Both the position numbers and the translations under genes were made by a program. Of a stretch of DNA of 17,808 bases, positions 14,767 to 17,808 are shown piece after piece. Below the pieces are notes generated by a model, which searched no databases, was not told the origin of the DNA, and saw only the letters and a program-made list of their open reading frames with translations. The stretch lies in contig DATMZG010000093.1 in the NCBI GenBank assembly GCA_035560415.1, forward strand, positions 1 through 17,808, written 5' to 3'. The DNA is from DATMXT01 sp035560415. Its GTDB lineage: Bacteria; Bacillota; Clostridia; Oscillospirales; Feifaniaceae. Every line of letters starts with the position of its first letter. Position 1 is the stretch's first letter.

Positions 14767-14802
14767 CAGCCGCAAAGGAGTTCACCCCTTTGCGGCTGTT
14801 TT
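14767..14802 (+). terminator. Intrinsic terminator after the MATE gene
   Basis: A 12-bp perfect stem (14767-14778 with 14787-14798), 8-base loop, then TTTT (14799-14802). Confidence 0.88.
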
Positions 14803-14810
14803 AAAAAGAC

Positions 14811-14838
14811 GCGGTCCTGGCCGAACGCGGCCGGACGC
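14811..14838 (+). promoter_or_regulatory. Bulged hairpin upstream of OCD paralogue 1
   Basis: GGCCG (14819-14823) pairs with CGGCC (14828-14832) over an AACG loop. The stem extends through GTCC/GGAC and GC/GC with single-base bulges. It ends about 20 bases before the GGAGG of the next gene. I found no convincing sigma-A promoter between the MATE terminator and this gene, so the promoter may be regulated or of another type. Confidence 0.35.
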
Positions 14839-14867
14839 AAAGACCATTTCAATTAAAGGAGGCGCAA

Positions 14868-15863
14868 ATGGAAAAAGCGAAATTTTTGTACCTGTCGCAG
14901 GGCGACGTCATGGGCCTTGAAATCGGCTGGCCGGACATCATTGCCACAGTTGAGGCAGCCTGTGCCGAAGAGGCGCGGGGCACCTTGCAGTGCCCGCCAA
15001 AGCGGGAACTTTTGCCGCGGCCGGGCTCCACCCTCGTCGGAATGCCCGCGGAGCTCTCAGGCATGGACGCCTGCGGCATCAAATGGGTTTCAAGCTACCC
15101 CGAAAATATTGCGGCCGGCCTGCCCCAGGTCGCCGGCCTTCAGGTTATGAACCACCCCGACACCGGCCTGCCCATGGCGGTCATGGACTGCCGGTGGCTG
15201 ACCGCCGTGCGCACGGCCGCCGCCACCGCCGTCACTGCGGAATTTTGCGCCAAAAAGGGCGCTGCGACCGTCGCCATTGTCGGCGGCGGCGTGCAGGGCC
15301 ACATGCACCTCGTCGCCCTGCGGCAGGTGCTGGGCAGCCTCACCCGCTGCAACCTCGTCGAGCTGCGGGAGGAGACGGCCACAGACTACAAGCGCAAAAT
15401 GGAGGAGCTCACAGGTGTGGAGGTCGCCCTTTGCGGCTCGGTGGGCGAGGCCATGGCGGGGGCCGACATCGTCGTCACCTGCACGCAGCGGGTGCAAGAG
15501 CCCCTCATCCCGGCCGAGCACTTTCTGCCCGGAATGCTCGGCGTCGGCCTCGAAGCCGCCCGCGCCTGGCCCGGGGCGCTGCTGCACGGAGTCGACAAGG
15601 TCGTCACCGACTACCCGGAGCAGACTGTGACCTACGAGGGCACCGGCGCCTTCGAGGGCGGCGTGCCCCCCATTTACGCCTCGCTCGGCCAGCTCGTGCT
15701 TCGGGACAAGCCCGGCCGCGAACAAGCGGGAGAGCGCATTCTCGCCTTTAACTTAGGCTTTGGCGGCGTGGACATCGCCATGGGAAAGCTCATTTATGAA
15801 AAGGCCCTCTCCCGGGGCGCCGGCACATGGCTGACCCTCATGGAGTCGCAGGAGCTGTTTTAA
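14868..15863 (+). CDS. Ornithine cyclodeaminase / mu-crystallin family protein 1
   Basis: A 331-residue NAD(P)-binding protein of the OCD/mu-crystallin family. GMDACGIKWVS contains the catalytic-region Lys72; MDCRWLTAVRTAAATAV contains Arg115; the Rossmann motif is GGGVQG (139-144); the Asp in VVTDYPEQ fits the catalytic aspartate position. Members deaminate ornithine to proline, reduce ketimines/imines, or act as alanine dehydrogenases, so the exact reaction is open. It starts at ATG 5 bases after GGAGG. The same length and roughly 60 percent of residues are shared with the gene at 16696. It ends at its own terminator just before the GntR gene, so it is a separate transcript. Confidence 0.88.
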   Translation: MEKAKFLYLSQGDVMGLEIGWPDIIATVEAACAEEARGTLQCPPKRELLPRPGSTLVGMPAELSGMDACGIKWVSSYPENIAAGLPQVAGLQVMNHPDTGLPMAVMDCRWLTAVRTAAATAVTAEFCAKKGAATVAIVGGGVQGHMHLVALRQVLGSLTRCNLVELREETATDYKRKMEELTGVEVALCGSVGEAMAGADIVVTCTQRVQEPLIPAEHFLPGMLGVGLEAARAWPGALLHGVDKVVTDYPEQTVTYEGTGAFEGGVPPIYASLGQLVLRDKPGREQAGERILAFNLGFGGVDIAMGKLIYEKALSRGAGTWLTLMESQELF

Positions 15864-15865
15864 TC

Positions 15866-15896
15866 AAAAAAGCGCACCGCAAGGTGCGCTTTTTTT
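15866..15896. terminator. Intrinsic terminator after OCD paralogue 1
   Basis: A 13-bp stem (15866-15878 with 15883-15895), GCAA tetraloop and a seven-base T run (15890-15896). It is preceded by an A run, so it could act in both directions. Confidence 0.92.
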
Positions 15897-15945
15897 GTCG
15901 TGATATGATTGCACAAAGACAAATGGGAATTTTTGTCGGAACAGA

Positions 15946-15967
15946 CAGTATACAAAATTGTATACAA
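15946..15967. promoter_or_regulatory. Probable GntR/FCD operator
   Basis: GTATACAA-AA-TTGTATAC (15948-15965) is an 18-base near-perfect inverted repeat. Within it TTGTATACAA (15958-15967) is a perfect 10-base palindrome, and the related CAGTATACAA lies 12 bases upstream. GTATAC-centred palindromes are typical of FCD-type GntR regulators. It lies about 33 bases before the regulator start, which suggests autoregulation. No unambiguous -35/-10 pair is visible beside it. Confidence 0.72.
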
Positions 15968-15999
15968 AATGATAGAATCAGGTCAATGGAGGGGATGGG

Positions 16000-16626
16000 A
16001 TGACGGCGGAAGAGGTGTACGCGTATATCAAAGGGCAGGTTGCGGCCAAAGAGCTCTTTCCGGGGGCGCGGATTGTGGAGGACACAATGGCGCAGGAGCT
16101 TTCAACCAGCCGCACGCAGGTGCGGGCCGCCCTGCGCCGGCTTGCGTTTGAGGGGCTTGTGACCATTGTCCCGCACCGGGGCTCCTTTGTGGCCCGGCCC
16201 ACCGAGTGCGAAATTCGGGCCGCCTACGAGTGCCGGATGCTCATTGAGTCGGAGACGGTGCGCCTTGCCGCCGGCCGAATCAGCCCCGGGCAGCTCGACC
16301 GGCTGCAAGAGCTTGTGCGCAGGGACGAGCAGGCCCACGCCGACCGCGACATGCAGCGGTTTTTAGCCGTCAATGACGAGTTTCATCTGCTCATTGCGGG
16401 GGCGAGCGGCAACTCCTTTTACGAGCGGTTTTTGCGGGAGCTCTCCGACCGCTGCAACGTCTATTTACTATTTTACGACCGTTTTCTTCTGACGCCGCCC
16501 GAGCAGTCGCAGGCGCTTCGCGAGCACAGGGCCATTTTGCGGGCGCTCTCGCAGGGCGACGCCGACGGGGCGGTGGCCGCCATGCGGCGGCACACGAGCC
16601 AGACTTTAGAACAGCTCTATTTCTGA
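16000..16626 (+). CDS. GntR family transcriptional regulator, FCD (FadR/VanR-like) subfamily
   Basis: A 208-residue regulator: winged helix-turn-helix at about 1-67 (DTMAQELSTSRTQVRAALRRLAFEGLV is the recognition region, with HRGSFVA as the wing), then an all-helical FCD ligand domain from about 72 to 203. Candidate metal ligands of the FCD pocket are Asn125 (often Asp in relatives), His129, His176 and His198. Such proteins usually repress catabolic genes until a small organic acid or amino acid binds. ATG is 7 bases after GGAGG. It lies between two OCD-family genes and behind a GTATAC palindrome, so it probably controls itself and one or both neighbours; the inducer is unknown. Confidence 0.9.
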   Translation: MTAEEVYAYIKGQVAAKELFPGARIVEDTMAQELSTSRTQVRAALRRLAFEGLVTIVPHRGSFVARPTECEIRAAYECRMLIESETVRLAAGRISPGQLDRLQELVRRDEQAHADRDMQRFLAVNDEFHLLIAGASGNSFYERFLRELSDRCNVYLLFYDRFLLTPPEQSQALREHRAILRALSQGDADGAVAAMRRHTSQTLEQLYF

Positions 16627-16695
16627 GCGCCGGCCATACCTACAGCAGGCCCTACCCACCCTGGGATAAGATAATATACGAAGGAGGCATCGCAC

Positions 16696-17691
16696 ATGAA
16701 AAAGGTGGAAATGCTCTATCTCTCGCAAGAGGACATCATGTCGCTCAAAATCGGCTGGGACGACATCATCCGCCTGACCGAGGCGGCCTGCTCCGAGCAG
16801 GCAAACGGCACCATTGAGTGCCCGCCCAAGCGGGGCGTGCACACCCGGCCCAACTGCTTCATCCACGAAATGCCGGTCTGGCTCAAGGGGATGGATGCCT
16901 GCGGCATCAAGTGGGTGTCGGGCTACCCCTACAACTACCGGTACGATCTGCCTCAGATTCTCGGCGTGCAGGTCATGAACTGCCCCGAGACCGGCGTGCC
17001 GCTGGCCGTCATGGACTGCCGGTGGCTGACGGCCGCCCGCACTGCCGCGGCCACCGCCATCACGGCCAAGTTCTGCGCTAAAAAGAGCTCTTCGGTCATG
17101 ACCATTGTTGGGGCCGGCGTGCAGGGCCGCATGAACCTGCTGGCCGTTCAGGAGGTGCTGAAAACCCTCAAGACCTGCAAGATTTTCGAAATTCGCGAAG
17201 AGGTCTCCTCCCGGTTCAAGGCGCTGATGGAAGAGCACGCCGGCGTGGAGGTCGTGGTCTGCAATTCAATTGCCGAGGCCATGGAGGGCTCCGACATCGT
17301 CATGACCTGCACCCAGAAGCTGCCGCAGCCGATCATTCCGGCCGAGTCCTTCAAGCCCGGCATGATGGGCGGCGGGCTGGAGGCCGGCCGAGCCTGGCCC
17401 GGGGCGCTGCTGCACGGGGTCGACAAAGTCATCACCGACCACCTCGAGCAGACTCTCTCCTACAACGCGCCGGGAGTCTTCGAGGGCGGCATGCCCACTT
17501 TCCACGCGACGCTGGGCGAGCTTGTCAACGGCACAAAAGTGGGCCGCGAAAACGACGAGGAGCGCATTCTGGCCTTCAACATCGGCTTTGCGGCCGAGGA
17601 CATCGCGCTGGGGCAGCTTATTTACGAGAGGGCCACGGAGCGGGGCATCGGCATGACGCTGCCGCTCATGGAAGTCGAGGACATCTACTGA
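16696..17691 (+). CDS. Ornithine cyclodeaminase / mu-crystallin family protein 2
   Basis: A 331-residue paralogue of the gene at 14868, aligning end to end without evident gaps. Key positions are kept: CPPKR (42-46), Lys72 in GMDACGIKWVS, Arg115 in WLTAARTAAAT, the Rossmann motif GAGVQG (139-144), and Asp in VITDHLEQ. Differences cluster in the substrate-side segments, for example GVHTRPNCFIHEMPVW against ELLPRPGSTLVGMPAE, which suggests related but distinct substrates or a heteromer. ATG is 8 bases after AAGGAGG. Only 69 bases separate it from the GntR gene and no terminator lies between, so it is probably co-transcribed with the regulator. The reaction cannot be named beyond imine/amine redox or cyclodeamination. 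Confidence 0.88.
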   Translation: MKKVEMLYLSQEDIMSLKIGWDDIIRLTEAACSEQANGTIECPPKRGVHTRPNCFIHEMPVWLKGMDACGIKWVSGYPYNYRYDLPQILGVQVMNCPETGVPLAVMDCRWLTAARTAAATAITAKFCAKKSSSVMTIVGAGVQGRMNLLAVQEVLKTLKTCKIFEIREEVSSRFKALMEEHAGVEVVVCNSIAEAMEGSDIVMTCTQKLPQPIIPAESFKPGMMGGGLEAGRAWPGALLHGVDKVITDHLEQTLSYNAPGVFEGGMPTFHATLGELVNGTKVGRENDEERILAFNIGFAAEDIALGQLIYERATERGIGMTLPLMEVEDIY

Positions 17692-17711
17692 GGTTTTTTG
17701 ATTAGCGCCAT

Positions 17712-17743
17712 AAGCGCAGCGGCGATAAGCCGCTGTGCTTTTT
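17712..17743 (+). terminator. Intrinsic terminator after OCD paralogue 2
   Basis: A 12-bp stem (17712-17723 with 17729-17740, one G-T pair), 5-base loop GATAA, followed by T residues to 17743. Confidence 0.85.
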
Positions 17744-17807
17744 GGCTGTCGAAAAATGGCTTTTTCGACAGCCTGATTTTCTCGGCGCTCCTATTGGCCG
17801 GGAAAAT
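17744..17807. repeat. Two further hairpins immediately after the terminator
   Basis: A perfect 13-bp stem (17744-17756 with 17761-17773, loop TGGC) is followed at once by an 11-bp stem with one G-T pair (17776-17786 with 17797-17807). Together with the terminator they make three back-to-back hairpins. The window ends here, so a continuing array or an end-of-gene structure for a neighbour cannot be excluded. Confidence 0.7.
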
Positions 17808-17808
17808 G

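Noticed and set aside
1..17808. CRISPR array, prophage, transposon or defence island
   Set aside because: No direct repeat array, integrase, transposase, phage structural gene or nuclease/toxin domain was found; all genes look metabolic, transport or regulatory.

Overview
By eye this is high-GC DNA with strong GGAGG ribosome sites, frequent TTG starts, an NfnAB-type oxidoreductase pair, a QueT-type transporter and sigma-A-like promoters. That suggests an anaerobic, high-GC Clostridia member (Oscillospiraceae-like). This is an inference from style and content; no marker gene settles it. I support 18 protein genes and no tRNA, rRNA, CRISPR array, phage gene or transposase. The window reads as metabolic and transport chromosome.

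Region 1 (1-6784): two nested hairpins, then a leftward DMT-family exporter, then a rightward five-gene operon. The operon encodes a two-domain ATPase and two permeases of a nucleoside (BmpA/NupOPQ-type) ABC importer, followed by two nucleoside hydrolase paralogues. The genes overlap or nearly touch, have a clear promoter just upstream (1228-1256), and end at a strong bidirectional terminator (6746-6784). The substrate-binding lipoprotein expected for this importer is absent.

Region 2 (6800-10340): a leftward operon, nfnA-like, nfnB-like, RidA-family, creatininase-family, converging on the same terminator. Its promoter is interleaved with the divergent promoter of a queT-like gene. The NfnAB-like pair couples flavin/iron-sulfur electron transfer to pyridine nucleotides; RidA hydrolyses reactive enamines/imines; creatininase-family enzymes cleave cyclic or linear amides. 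Facing a nucleoside uptake and hydrolysis operon, these four genes may process the liberated base or a related nitrogen compound. That link is a hypothesis.

Region 3 (10341-14802): a string of mostly single genes: queT-like transporter; an LCP (LytR-CpsA-Psr) cell-wall ligase with a Pro/Glu-rich tail, preceded by a 63-bp imperfect tandem duplication; a compact alkyltransferase-type protein; a nitroreductase; a MATE exporter.

Region 4 (14803-17808): two ornithine-cyclodeaminase-family paralogues of identical length flank an FCD-type GntR regulator whose upstream DNA carries a clear GTATAC-based operator. The window ends in three consecutive hairpins.

The best candidates for something new are the nfnAB-ridA-creatininase operon facing the nucleoside operon, and the OCD-GntR-OCD cassette. 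Smaller oddities are an in-frame stop between a good ribosome site and the DMT transporter start, and a nucleoside hydrolase that has lost its catalytic-region histidine.
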